Shown here one piece after another: positions 1-7,997 of a DNA stretch of 41,353 bases. Positions within the stretch are counted from its first letter, which is position 1, and the number at the start of each line of letters is the position of its first letter. A program made the position numbers and the translations under genes. This DNA comes from a virus, in IMG/VR virus record IMGVR_UViG_3300032223_001030, positions 1 to 41,353 of that record; one strand, given 5' to 3'. The notes beneath the pieces were generated by a model. It was given only the letters and a program-made list of their open reading frames with translations, did no database searches and was not told the DNA's origin.

Positions 1-75
1 GACATGATCGATCAGACGGCCAAGGCTATCATTAAGAAAGACGTCAATGAGATACGCAAAGAACTCGCAGAATAA
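1..75 (+). CDS. C-terminal end of an unidentified protein (partial)
   Basis: Frame 1 is open from the window edge to a TAA at 73-75 and encodes about 24 residues rich in Lys, Glu and Asp (ending EIRKELAE), which look helical. The start lies outside the window, so no function can be given. Its last 29 bases overlap the start of the next gene at 47 in another frame, the kind of tight packing expected for a co-translated phage gene pair. Confidence 0.6.
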   Translation, partial: DMIDQTAKAIIKKDVNEIRKELAE

Positions 76-448
76 CTGGAAGTTGATCAGCATCGGCTCG
101 ATCCTGATCTCCTTGGCCGTCCTGGCTGCGCTGACGATGTCTCTGGCTCTGACTTCTGGATGCACCTCTACGGTTATTCCTCGAGCCGTAGTGTCCTCTC
201 AGGCTAGCTGGGACGGCACCAATCAGAACTCCGGCTTCATCGGTTTCGAAAATGGATGCGGAGTCATCACGCCCCACGCTCGAGATCGCTATAACGCCTT
301 GATCGAGGTATACGGCAAGAAGTTCATGCCTCCGCTGACTTATGACTACGGCGTGTGGCCGTACAGCAACGGCAACTACATCATCACTCCTCAGGCCCTC
401 ACGGACTTTGTACAGATGAATCGATGGCGCAAGTCGACGGCTCCATAA
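47..448 (+). CDS. Putative membrane-anchored or lipoprotein, unknown function
   Basis: This 133-residue protein begins with a short polar, basic stretch, then a long hydrophobic segment (about residues 12-36) that ends in LTSGC, a lipobox-like sequence with Cys39 as possible lipidation site. The box is imperfect because Leu is not at -3. The rest is a soluble domain rich in Tyr, Trp and Pro. The start at 47 overlaps the preceding gene and no Shine-Dalgarno is visible, suggesting translational coupling. A small lipoprotein overlapping an upstream helical protein recalls Rz/Rz1-type spanin pairs, but the upstream gene is almost entirely outside the window, so this is only a thought. It could equally be an exported virion or superinfection-related protein. 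Confidence 0.6.
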   Translation: MRYAKNSQNNWKLISIGSILISLAVLAALTMSLALTSGCTSTVIPRAVVSSQASWDGTNQNSGFIGFENGCGVITPHARDRYNALIEVYGKKFMPPLTYDYGVWPYSNGNYIITPQALTDFVQMNRWRKSTAP

Positions 449-458
449 CTGGAGATCG

Positions 459-466
459 TATAAATA
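459..466 (+). promoter_or_regulatory. Late promoter for gp13
   Basis: Perfect T4 late octamer TATAAATA. In T4 this element spans about -13 to -6, which puts the expected start near 472, one base before the gp13 ATG at 473. No Shine-Dalgarno would remain in the transcript. Confidence 0.8.
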
Positions 467-472
467 TAGGGT

Positions 473-1222
473 ATGGCCAACCCTAATTCACGACAGACGC
501 TGATTGACTACTGCCTCCGTTCTCTCGGCTCTCCGGTCATCGAGATCAACATCGATGACGATCAGGTATCCGATCGTATCGACGAAGCCATTCAGTTCTA
601 TCAGAACTTTCATTCTGACGCCGTCGTTCGTAACTTCTATAAGTATCAGATCACACAGACGGATTTCAATAATCGCTATATCACGCTTCCCGATCAGCTG
701 ATCTACGTGCTTCGTGTGTTGCCTATTGGTGTGTCTAACGGCACGCAGGGTATCTTCTCGGTCGACTATCAGCTCCATCTGAACGACCTGTACGATCTTC
801 GTCGTCCGGGTAACCTGATCAACTACGAGATGACTCGTCAGTACTTGTCCCTGCTCGACATCGTGCTGAACGGCATGGATCAGGGAATCATCTTCTCTCG
901 TCACATGCAGCGCCTCGAGATCGAGTGCGACTGGCCCTCACGCATTCCGGTCGGATCTTGGGTCGTCGTTGAGTGCTATCAGACGATTAATCCCGACGAC
1001 TATCCCTCCGTGTACAACGATCAGTTTCTCAAGCGGTACGCTACGGCGTTGATTAAGCGCAACTGGGCACAGAACCTATTCAAGTTCAAGGGCATGGTCC
1101 TTCCCGGCGGCGTCACCATCGACGGCACGGAACTCATGGCGCAAGCTAAGGAAGAGATCAAGGAGATCGAAGCTGAAGCGCGCAGTGTGTGGGAAACCCC
1201 CGTTGATTTTTACGTAGGCTAA
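473..1222 (+). CDS. gp13: Neck protein gp13
   Basis: A 249-residue homologue of T4 gp13, which with gp14 forms the neck that closes the filled head and receives the tail. The N-terminus (SRQTLIDYCLRSLG, then VIEINIDDDQVSDRIDEA) is the hallmark of marine T4-like gp13, followed by a region with many aromatic residues. It is shorter than T4 gp13 (about 309). It is followed directly by gp14, gp15, gp16 and gp17, as in T4. A late octamer ends seven bases before the ATG, so the gene is probably expressed late from a near-leaderless mRNA. No better alternative identity. Confidence 0.93.
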   Translation: MANPNSRQTLIDYCLRSLGSPVIEINIDDDQVSDRIDEAIQFYQNFHSDAVVRNFYKYQITQTDFNNRYITLPDQLIYVLRVLPIGVSNGTQGIFSVDYQLHLNDLYDLRRPGNLINYEMTRQYLSLLDIVLNGMDQGIIFSRHMQRLEIECDWPSRIPVGSWVVVECYQTINPDDYPSVYNDQFLKRYATALIKRNWAQNLFKFKGMVLPGGVTIDGTELMAQAKEEIKEIEAEARSVWETPVDFYVG

Positions 1223-1238
1223 AATCCTACATAATACT

Positions 1239-2192
1239 ATGCCTCGCTCCGTATACTTTGGACAGAATGTTAAGTCCGAGAAAGAACTATATGAAGACCT
1301 CATCATAGAGTCCATTCAAGTGTACGGATTCGACATGCAGTATCTTCCTCGGCACATCGTATCTCAAGACATGCTGCTGAATGAAGACACGGAGACTCGC
1401 TTCGATAATGCATTCGATATTGAGATGTACATCGAGACGGTCGATGGATATGAAGGCGACGGAGTTCTGATGTCTAAGTTTGGCTTAGAGATTCGCAATC
1501 AGCTCAAGATCGCCGTCTCTCGACGTCGCTGGGAACAGGGCATCGGCAAGTGGGACAAGGGATACAACAACTATCGTCCGTCCGAAGGCGACTTAGTCTA
1601 TATTCCGGGAATCAACGGCCTCTTCGAGATCAAGTACGTCGACCTCGAGTCTCCATTCCATCAGCTAAACAATCTGCCGGTGTATAAGATGACTCTGCAG
1701 CTCTTCGAATACCGCGGAGAGGACCTCAATACGGGCAACGCTCAGATCGACGCCGTGCAAAATCAAGCATCTACTCCTTCGTCGTACCGCGCGACGTTTA
1801 CATATAACTCCGGTTCGTCTAAGTTCAATCTGAACGAGTACGTCACGCTCACGTATACCGGAACGAGCAGCACCGGTCAAGCCAAGATCACGGACCTTCA
1901 GTACAAGTCCGCGCAGGCATATCCCTACTACGTGCAGCTCTCGAATCTGACCTTCACGGACGGCTTGATCCTTCCGCTCACCAGTCAGACCTCGACGAGC
2001 CACGTGTCTCTATCGAGCGTCGTCACCACGGCGTCTGGTACCATCGTTCAAGTGTATACGCTCACGGACGGAGATCGTATTTTGAACGATGGCGACATCT
2101 CGATTCAGAACAATCCGATTCAGACTCGAGCGAACGACATCATAGACTTCACAGAGATTAATCCATTCGGCGACACGAACGACACGGCCTAG
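1239..2192 (+). CDS. gp14: Neck protein gp14
   Basis: A 317-residue gp14 homologue and partner of gp13 in the neck. The N-terminal half (SVYFGQNVKSEKELYEDLIIESIQ, split here as SVYFGQNVKSEKELYED; later MSKFGLEIRNQLKIAVSRRR) is the conserved family core, including the short segment around GDLVYIPGINGLFEI. From about residue 185 to 290 there is a Ser/Thr-rich, beta-looking stretch not expected in T4 gp14 (about 256 residues), so this is a longer version with an inserted or extended domain. The C-terminus returns to NDIIDFTEINPFG, a typical gp14 ending. Start context has no Shine-Dalgarno; the gene lies 16 bases after gp13. Confidence 0.92.
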   Translation: MPRSVYFGQNVKSEKELYEDLIIESIQVYGFDMQYLPRHIVSQDMLLNEDTETRFDNAFDIEMYIETVDGYEGDGVLMSKFGLEIRNQLKIAVSRRRWEQGIGKWDKGYNNYRPSEGDLVYIPGINGLFEIKYVDLESPFHQLNNLPVYKMTLQLFEYRGEDLNTGNAQIDAVQNQASTPSSYRATFTYNSGSSKFNLNEYVTLTYTGTSSTGQAKITDLQYKSAQAYPYYVQLSNLTFTDGLILPLTSQTSTSHVSLSSVVTTASGTIVQVYTLTDGDRILNDGDISIQNNPIQTRANDIIDFTEINPFGDTNDTA

Positions 2193-2195
2193 TAT

Positions 2196-2960
2196 ATGCT
2201 ATCAAAGACATATCATTACAATCAGGTCATCAAGAAGTGCGTAGCCGTGTTTGGTACGCTCTTCAACAACATCACGATCGGTCGCGTCGCAGAAGACGAC
2301 AAGATCTCGAATGTCGAGCGAGTACCCATCGCTTATGGTCCTAAGCAGAAATTCCTCGATCGCATCACTCAGCAACCCGACCTCTCGACGGACAAGGTGG
2401 CTATCAAGGTCCCTCGCATGTCATTTGAGATCACCTCGATTCAGTACGACTCAGAAGTCAAGATGAATCGCATGAATCAAAATCGTGCACAGATTCCTGG
2501 AGATACTCTAAACTATACGACCACTTGGCAAGCCGTTCCGTACACGATCGGCATGCAGCTCAACATCTACGGTCGCAATCAAGACGACGTGCTTCAGTGC
2601 CTCGAGCAGATCCTTCCCGAGTTTCAACCCGAGTACACGGTCACGGTCAAGGACCTAGAAGCTATCGGAGTCAACGTCAACGTGCCGATCATTTTGAATT
2701 CAGTGAATCTCTCGGACGACTACGACGGTAGCTTCGAGACTCGTCGAACCATCGTATATTCGCTAGATTTTACTATGCGCGTGAGGTTCTCGGCTCCTCC
2801 CTCGACTCAAGGCATCATTCGCTTTACACAGACATCTATCACTCCGTCGATGGATACTACTCAGCCTCCGATCGAATACGTCCACGTGCCCGTCCGATCT
2901 CCTTCCGATACTCCAGACAACTACACGGTCGTGACGTCGATCGATCAGTTTGGATTCTAG
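2196..2960 (+). CDS. gp15: Tail completion and sheath stabiliser gp15
   Basis: A 254-residue homologue of T4 gp15, the hexameric terminator that caps the sheath and tube and joins the tail to the neck. Family signatures are visible: YHYNQVIKKCVAVFGTLFNN at the N-terminus, VPIAYGPKQKFLDRITQQP near residue 45, and the core IKVPRMSFEITSIQYDS near 70-86. The C-terminal beta domain includes an RTIVYSLDFTMRVRF strand. Length is close to T4 gp15 (272). The ATG lies three bases after the gp14 stop, so translation is probably coupled. Confidence 0.93.
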   Translation: MLSKTYHYNQVIKKCVAVFGTLFNNITIGRVAEDDKISNVERVPIAYGPKQKFLDRITQQPDLSTDKVAIKVPRMSFEITSIQYDSEVKMNRMNQNRAQIPGDTLNYTTTWQAVPYTIGMQLNIYGRNQDDVLQCLEQILPEFQPEYTVTVKDLEAIGVNVNVPIILNSVNLSDDYDGSFETRRTIVYSLDFTMRVRFSAPPSTQGIIRFTQTSITPSMDTTQPPIEYVHVPVRSPSDTPDNYTVVTSIDQFGF

Positions 2961-2968
2961 AGTAAATA
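2961..2968 (+). promoter_or_regulatory. Weak late-promoter-like octamer before gp16
   Basis: AGTAAATA differs from TATAAATA at two positions and ends eight bases before the gp16 ATG, the same geometry as the stronger late promoters in this window. Function is inferred from position only. Confidence 0.35.
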
Positions 2969-2975
2969 CTATATC

Positions 2976-3440
2976 ATGAGTACGGACAAACAGGCAGACA
3001 TACTCGCCGCGCTGGAGAATAACCTTCCAGTCGTCATGCCTTCGTCTCCTCCGCCTCCTGCCAAGTTGACTCCGGCTCCGGAGAAGGAACACCTCATATC
3101 TGACTCCGAAGAGGACTACAAGTACTCTCGTAAGAAACTCAAGAACTTGATCGACAAGGCCGAGGAGTCCCTCGAACGCCTGATCGTAGTGGCCGACGAG
3201 GCAGAACACCCGCGCGCCTACGAAGTGTTGGCTGGAATGCTTCAGACTACTTCGGACATGACGGACAAGCTCATGGACCTGCAGAAGAAACGCAAGGAGC
3301 TCATCGTCGGCAAGAAACCAGAAGAGAATAAGCAGGGCACTACAAACGTTGCCGTATTCGTAGGCACGACGGCTGATCTGCAGAAGCAACTCTCTTCGGA
3401 TACTACCATCATCGATGCCACTCCTTCTGAATCCAAATGA
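2976..3440 (+). CDS. gp16: Small terminase subunit gp16
   Basis: A 154-residue protein in the gp16 position, immediately before and overlapping gp17 by four bases (ATGA). T4 gp16 forms rings that recognise DNA and regulate the gp17 ATPase during packaging. The protein has a Pro-rich N-terminal part (about 18-35), then a charged helical core (about 45-115: SRKKLKNLIDKAEESLERL and LQKKRKELIVGKK) consistent with the antiparallel coiled-coil of gp16, and a flexible C-terminus. Length matches T4 (164). Identification rests on synteny plus the coiled-coil pattern more than on a catalytic motif, since the family has none. Confidence 0.85.
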   Translation: MSTDKQADILAALENNLPVVMPSSPPPPAKLTPAPEKEHLISDSEEDYKYSRKKLKNLIDKAEESLERLIVVADEAEHPRAYEVLAGMLQTTSDMTDKLMDLQKKRKELIVGKKPEENKQGTTNVAVFVGTTADLQKQLSSDTTIIDATPSESK

Positions 3441-5044
3441 AGAGAGTCGTCGATCCATCAAAGGTTGGTCTTTCATATTTAGGGAACGCTCAGGTCAAGC
3501 GCGACGGAGTTCAGCAGAACTTCACGGCCAAGGAGATCGAGGAGTACAAGAAGTGCATGAAGGATCCTGCGTACTTCGCACGTAAATACTGTAAGGTCAT
3601 CAACCTCGATAAGGGCCTCGTGCCCTTCGACCTATATCCGTATCAGGAGAAGATGTTCGCGCAGTTCGTGCAGAATCGATTCAACATCGTCCTGGCTTGT
3701 CGTCAGTCAGGTAAGTCCGTATCCGCGTCGATCTACATCCTCTGGTACGCCGTATTTCAAGCCGATAAGACCATAGCTATTCTGGCCAATAAGGGATCTA
3801 CGGCTCGAGAGATGTTGGCTCGTATAACTCTGGCGCTCGAGAACCTGCCGTTCTTTCTGCAGCCCGGATGTAAGGCTCTGAACAAGGGATCGATATCGTT
3901 TTCAAACAACTCGCGAATCGTCGCGGCGGCTACCTCGGGCAACTCCATTCGCGGTATGTCTATATCGCTCCTGTACCTCGACGAGTTTGCCTTCGTACCG
4001 GACGCGGATACGTTCTATACGTCCACCTATCCGGTCATCTCGTCCGGTGAGAAGTCTCAGCTCATCATGACTTCGACGATCAACGGCGTAGGTAACCTAT
4101 TCTATCGCCTCTGGCAGGGTGCCGTGCAGGGAGCAAACGAGTATAAGCCGTTTCGCGTGGACTGGTGGGATGTGCCGGGTCGAGACGAGAAGTGGAAGGC
4201 GCAGACTATCGCCAATACGTCTCAGCTCCAGTTCGATCAGGAGTTCGGCAACGCGGCAATCGGATCGATGGACACACTGATCTCTCCGGAGTTTCTCCTA
4301 GCTCTGAAGGCAGAGTCTCCGTTCGAGACCATTCGTTCCGTGAAGTTCTATCGCCCTCCGATCGAGGGTCATCAGTACGTCATGACCGTAGACGTATCGA
4401 AGGGCCGCGGTCAAGACTACTCGACCTTGACCGTGACGGATACTACGGCTCGACCCTTTGAGCAGGTAGCCACTTGGCGGGACAACATGATGTCTCCATT
4501 GCTATTTCCAGACCTCATCGTCGCCGTGGCCAAGAGGTACAATGAGGCTCTGGTCGTAATCGAGAACAACGACGTCGGACAGGTGGTATGCAACGGCGTG
4601 TACTACGACCTCGAGTACGAGAATACCTTCGTAGAGTCGGCTATCAAGGGCGGCATCGGAGTCACGATGAACAAGCGCGTGAAGCGAATAGGCTGCGCTT
4701 TTCTGAAGGACATCGTAGAGGCTCGTAAGTTGGAGCTGCACGACGCGGACTCGATCCTCGAGCTGTCGACCTTCGAAGCTCATGGAGACTCATATGAGGC
4801 GGCTACTGGATGTCACGACGACATGGTCATGAATCTGGTCCTCCTAGCTTGGTTTCTGACCACTCCCTTTGCGGACCTCAAGGATGGCGAGCTGAAGGGT
4901 ATGCTCTTTGCCGAGAAGGCTCGAGCGATGGAGGACGAGCTGGTTCCTGCCGGTTTCCTAGGCAATTCTCAAGCTACTTTTACTCCCTCGATGGAGATAT
5001 ATAATCAGATGGCAGAGGATATGAAGAAGTGGGATAAGTTGTGA
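3437..5044 (+). CDS. gp17: Large terminase subunit gp17 (ATPase-nuclease)
   Basis: The 535-residue packaging motor. The N-terminal ATPase has a Walker A at 87-94 (ACRQSGKS), Walker B with catalytic Glu at 178-184 (LLYLDEF) and a coupling motif MTSTING at 211-217. The C-terminal RNase H-like nuclease has DVSKGRGQDYS at 319-329 (Asp319 as first metal ligand, matching the DCSEGRGQDY of T4), Glu376 in ENND and an HDD motif near residue 455. It is shorter than T4 gp17 (610), mainly at the N-terminus, as in marine relatives. The start overlaps the gp16 stop (ATGA), implying translational coupling. Confidence 0.97.
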   Translation: MKRVVDPSKVGLSYLGNAQVKRDGVQQNFTAKEIEEYKKCMKDPAYFARKYCKVINLDKGLVPFDLYPYQEKMFAQFVQNRFNIVLACRQSGKSVSASIYILWYAVFQADKTIAILANKGSTAREMLARITLALENLPFFLQPGCKALNKGSISFSNNSRIVAAATSGNSIRGMSISLLYLDEFAFVPDADTFYTSTYPVISSGEKSQLIMTSTINGVGNLFYRLWQGAVQGANEYKPFRVDWWDVPGRDEKWKAQTIANTSQLQFDQEFGNAAIGSMDTLISPEFLLALKAESPFETIRSVKFYRPPIEGHQYVMTVDVSKGRGQDYSTLTVTDTTARPFEQVATWRDNMMSPLLFPDLIVAVAKRYNEALVVIENNDVGQVVCNGVYYDLEYENTFVESAIKGGIGVTMNKRVKRIGCAFLKDIVEARKLELHDADSILELSTFEAHGDSYEAATGCHDDMVMNLVLLAWFLTTPFADLKDGELKGMLFAEKARAMEDELVPAGFLGNSQATFTPSMEIYNQMAEDMKKWDKL

Positions 5045-5053
5045 AGGAGCGCT

Positions 5054-5077
5054 TTTCAATAAATAGGCTTATTGAAA
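5054..5077 (+). promoter_or_regulatory. Inverted repeat containing a late-promoter-like sequence, upstream of gp18
   Basis: Nine-base perfect arms TTTCAATAA (5054-5062) and TTATTGAAA (5069-5077) flank a 6-base loop. The left arm and loop contain CAATAAATA, a variant of the late octamer. It lies in the 83-base gap between gp17 and gp18. The hairpin could limit read-through or affect promoter use; the gp18 ATG is 50 bases further on, preceded by AAAGG with a long spacer. Confidence 0.5.
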
Positions 5078-5127
5078 TCTAGTCTTATCATGTCAACTTA
5101 TAACAATACTGAAAGGTAAAAACTAAT

Positions 5128-7230
5128 ATGGCATTCCTCTTATCCCCGGGCGTTCAGGTCAATGAAAAAGACCTTACGAACGTAGTACCGGCGGTCGCCA
5201 CTTCTATCGGCGCCACAGCAGGCGCGTTCAAGTGGGGTCCAGCCGATACGGCAATCACGGTCGCCAACGAAGGCGCACTACTCACCAGCTTTGGAAAACC
5301 CGACGCGAGTTTCGCCGTCTCGTTTCTGACGGCGGCGAGTTTTCTCAACTATGGCAACACTCTCAAGGTGGCTCGCTCAGTCGGCGCGACGACCTATAAT
5401 GCGTATTCGACCTATCCGGCGACTACGACTTCTACGACCTTCACGGCTTTAACGGCAATCGGCTCTGGTTCTACGACCATGACGATTTCTGCGACTACGA
5501 TCATTCTGCAGCAGTTACAGACCGGATCGACGCTATCAATAGGTACTGTATCTGGTCTATCGACGGCCTCGACGACTGTCATTTCCGCTGTCGCATTTAA
5601 TGGTAGTAATGCTATTCTTACCTTTAGTCCTGCGACTACGGCGGCTATCACTTCTGCTACTACATTTACGGCTGGCAATTTAGCTACTGTGATTTGGGGA
5701 GGTTCTGGTACGACAACGTCGACGGCTCCTATTCAAATCAAAAATTCTGATCTGTTTAATGCGACTTATCCTTCAGCTGGATCGTATGTCACTCCGTTTG
5801 TGGCACGCTATCCTGGCAAACTTGGCAATTCGCTGTACGTCACGGTTATCAATTCTTCGACGACTGGAACGATCGCTACCGATCCTAATGGTGCGGGCGT
5901 TCCTGGATCTTCGTTTGTCATCAACACGACCTCGACGATCACCCTCGGCGCTGGATTTGACTATAAGCCTACGACGGCCGATGAAATTCATATCCTCGTT
6001 CAGGACGACAGTCTGGGTACTATCACTGGTACTCCTTATACGGTACTCGAGCGTTGGCAGGGCCTCTCGCTCTACTCGAACTCGAAGCGCATTGATGGCA
6101 CGGCTAATTACTACTTTGATTACGTCAATCGTAATTCTAGCTGGATCTATACGCTAGGTCTTCAGACTCCTCTGTCGGCTTGGGGCTACAACAATATTGG
6201 CGGTCTGACCTCTGGAACGGCTATCACGGGCGGTACGGCGAATCCTGGTCTGGTGTTTGACATGGCCTATGGTCCGGCTAATTCTATCGGTACGGATGTA
6301 TTGCCGACGTCAGGTGAAGTTTCTACGACTCTGGATACAGTATTCATGGATGCGGCGACGATCGACATCAATCTATTGTTTGCCTGTGATCCGGACTGCG
6401 CTACGAATGGATCCGGTTCTGGATACTCATCGCTGTCGACGGCCGAACAGAAAGTTCAATCGATTGCTAATACTCGTAAAGATACGGTCGGCTTCGTCTC
6501 GGCACCGGTGCAGATCTGGGCGTTAACTACGACGCCGCAAAAATACTCGGCCGTTGTAGCTAAGTTCATTTCCTCATCGGCGACTCGTGATTCCTATTCC
6601 GTGTTTGACTCGACTTCGCTGTACGTGTACAACAAGTATCAAGACAACTACGTTTGGATTCCTGCTTGCGGTCACATGGCTGGTCTGTGTGCCAATACGG
6701 ACAACGTGGCGGATGCCTGGTTCTCTCCGGCTGGCTACAATCGTGGCAATCTGAAGAACGTCACCAAATTGGCCTATAATCCGAATCAGACGGATCGCGA
6801 CGGCTTGTATCAGAACTCGATCAATCCGATCGTCTCGTTCCCCGGTCAGGGCATCCTGCTCTTCGGCGACAAGACGGCTCAGAGCAAACCGAGCGCGTTC
6901 GATCGCATCAACGTTCGTCGCCTCTTCATCGTTCTCGAGAAGGCGATCGCTACGGCTGCTAAGTATCAGCTGTTCGAGCTGAACGATCGCTTCACGCAGG
7001 CTATGTTCCGCAACATGACGGAGCCTTTCCTGCGCGACATCGCTGGTCGTCGCGGCATCACGGACTTCTTGGTCGTGTGCGATGGTACGAACAACACTCC
7101 GGAAGTCGTCGACACGAATCGCTTCGTGGCCGATATCTACATCAAACCAGCTCGCTCGATCAACTTCATCACGCTGAACTTCATCGCTACTCGTACCGGT
7201 GTGAGTTTCTCTGAAGTCGCTGGAGCTTAA
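5128..7230 (+). CDS. gp18: Contractile tail sheath protein gp18
   Basis: The 700-residue sheath subunit. The N-terminus (FLLSPGVQVNEKDLTNVVPAV, seen as SPGVQVNEKDLT at 6-17) and the conserved C-terminal domain (RDGLYQNSINPIVSFPGQGI, FGDKTAQ, RINVRRLF, FVADIYIKPARSINFI) are diagnostic of T4-type sheath proteins. T4 gp18 has 659 residues. Residues about 92-195 are a Ser/Thr/Ala-rich, low-charge, beta-like stretch that looks like an inserted surface domain. The DNA of this part is also less GC-biased than the 3' end of the gene. An AAAGG 11 bases before the ATG is a weak ribosome site. Sheath is followed by tube, as usual. Confidence 0.96.
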   Translation: MAFLLSPGVQVNEKDLTNVVPAVATSIGATAGAFKWGPADTAITVANEGALLTSFGKPDASFAVSFLTAASFLNYGNTLKVARSVGATTYNAYSTYPATTTSTTFTALTAIGSGSTTMTISATTIILQQLQTGSTLSIGTVSGLSTASTTVISAVAFNGSNAILTFSPATTAAITSATTFTAGNLATVIWGGSGTTTSTAPIQIKNSDLFNATYPSAGSYVTPFVARYPGKLGNSLYVTVINSSTTGTIATDPNGAGVPGSSFVINTTSTITLGAGFDYKPTTADEIHILVQDDSLGTITGTPYTVLERWQGLSLYSNSKRIDGTANYYFDYVNRNSSWIYTLGLQTPLSAWGYNNIGGLTSGTAITGGTANPGLVFDMAYGPANSIGTDVLPTSGEVSTTLDTVFMDAATIDINLLFACDPDCATNGSGSGYSSLSTAEQKVQSIANTRKDTVGFVSAPVQIWALTTTPQKYSAVVAKFISSSATRDSYSVFDSTSLYVYNKYQDNYVWIPACGHMAGLCANTDNVADAWFSPAGYNRGNLKNVTKLAYNPNQTDRDGLYQNSINPIVSFPGQGILLFGDKTAQSKPSAFDRINVRRLFIVLEKAIATAAKYQLFELNDRFTQAMFRNMTEPFLRDIAGRRGITDFLVVCDGTNNTPEVVDTNRFVADIYIKPARSINFITLNFIATRTGVSFSEVAGA

Positions 7231-7244
7231 TCCTAGAAACATCG

Positions 7245-7252
7245 TATAAATA
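7245..7252 (+). promoter_or_regulatory. Late promoter for gp19
   Basis: Perfect TATAAATA octamer, 21 bases before the gp19 ATG. The expected start near 7258 leaves a short leader that contains a good Shine-Dalgarno (AAGGA, 7262-7266), unlike most other genes here. The abundant tube protein may need this stronger ribosome site. Confidence 0.8.
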
Positions 7253-7273
7253 AGATAACATAAGGAAAATCAT

Positions 7274-7903
7274 ATGGCTAATAGTGTAAACGATTTCAAG
7301 GCTAAGCTGATCGGCGGCGGCGCACGTCCGAATCTGTTCCGCGTAGAGTGCCCCTTTCCGGCGGGCACTGGTGGCAGTCAGGAAACGGCGTCGTTCATGA
7401 TCAAGGCGGCTCAGATCCCGGCGGCTCAACAGGGAACGATCGAGGTTCCGTACCGCGGTCGTAAGTTCAAAATCCCCGGCGACCGTACGTTTGATACGTG
7501 GACGATCAAGGTCGTCAACGACACGACGTTCGACCTGCGTAATGCGTTTGAGAACTGGCTCGACTTCATGAATCCCGCTCCGGGCAATTCTGGCAAGACG
7601 GCCTATTCTCAATACATGGCTCAGCTCCGCGTGTATCAGCTCGATAAAGGTGGCAATGACGTAAAGTGCTATACTTTCGTTGATGCATATCCTCAATCGG
7701 TCGGAGCGATCGAGCTCGGCTACGATACGAATGATCAGATCGAAGAGTTCGACGTGGTGTTCAACTATCAGTACTGGCTGTCTTCTTCGACGGTCTTCAC
7801 TGGTAAAGATGGCGGCGCTGGTATCGGCGGCCTCATCTCGGGCCTCAAGAGTGGCTTGGTCAATGTGGCGGTGGGTGCTATTTCTGGCGCGATCTCTCGT
7901 TAA
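7274..7903 (+). CDS. gp19: Tail tube protein gp19
   Basis: A 209-residue tube subunit. Family features are present in order: NDFKAKLIGGGARPNLFRVE at the N-terminus, PAAQQGTIEVPYRGRKFKIPGDRTFDTW around 55-85 (the conserved RKFKIPGDRTFDTW loop), and FVDAYPQSVGAIELGYDTND with EEFDVVFNYQYW at about 135-167. T4 gp19 ends soon after this strand at 163 residues. Here there is a 40-residue Gly/Ala/Ile-rich tail (about 170-209) that is hydrophobic and may line or cap the tube. A strong AAGGA ribosome site precedes the ATG. Confidence 0.96.
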   Translation: MANSVNDFKAKLIGGGARPNLFRVECPFPAGTGGSQETASFMIKAAQIPAAQQGTIEVPYRGRKFKIPGDRTFDTWTIKVVNDTTFDLRNAFENWLDFMNPAPGNSGKTAYSQYMAQLRVYQLDKGGNDVKCYTFVDAYPQSVGAIELGYDTNDQIEEFDVVFNYQYWLSSSTVFTGKDGGAGIGGLISGLKSGLVNVAVGAISGAISR

Positions 7904-7939
7904 CTACCGGTGGCCTAGTCTAATTCATAGGCTATTCAC

Positions 7940-7973
7940 GAGGGGCGGCTCAAGCGGGCCGCCCCTCTTTTTT
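7940..7973 (+). terminator. Intrinsic terminator after gp19
   Basis: A ten-base perfect GC-rich stem, GAGGGGCGGC (7940-7949) with GCCGCCCCTC (7958-7967), an 8-base loop and a run of six T (7968-7973). It separates the tail tube gene from the portal gene, which has its own late promoter eight bases later. Confidence 0.93.
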
Positions 7974-7980
7974 GAACATA

Positions 7981-7988
7981 TATAAATA
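7981..7988 (+). promoter_or_regulatory. Late promoter for gp20
   Basis: Perfect TATAAATA immediately after the gp19 terminator. The expected start is near 7994, four bases before the ATG at 7998, so the AGG at 7990-7992 would be lost from the transcript. Confidence 0.8.
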
Positions 7989-7997
7989 CAGGTACGC

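Noticed and set aside
6574-7242. Minus-strand frame of over 200 codons opposite gp18
   Set aside because: The many Arg, Asp and Val residues reflect the codon bias of the sheath gene read in reverse; no regulatory signals on that strand.
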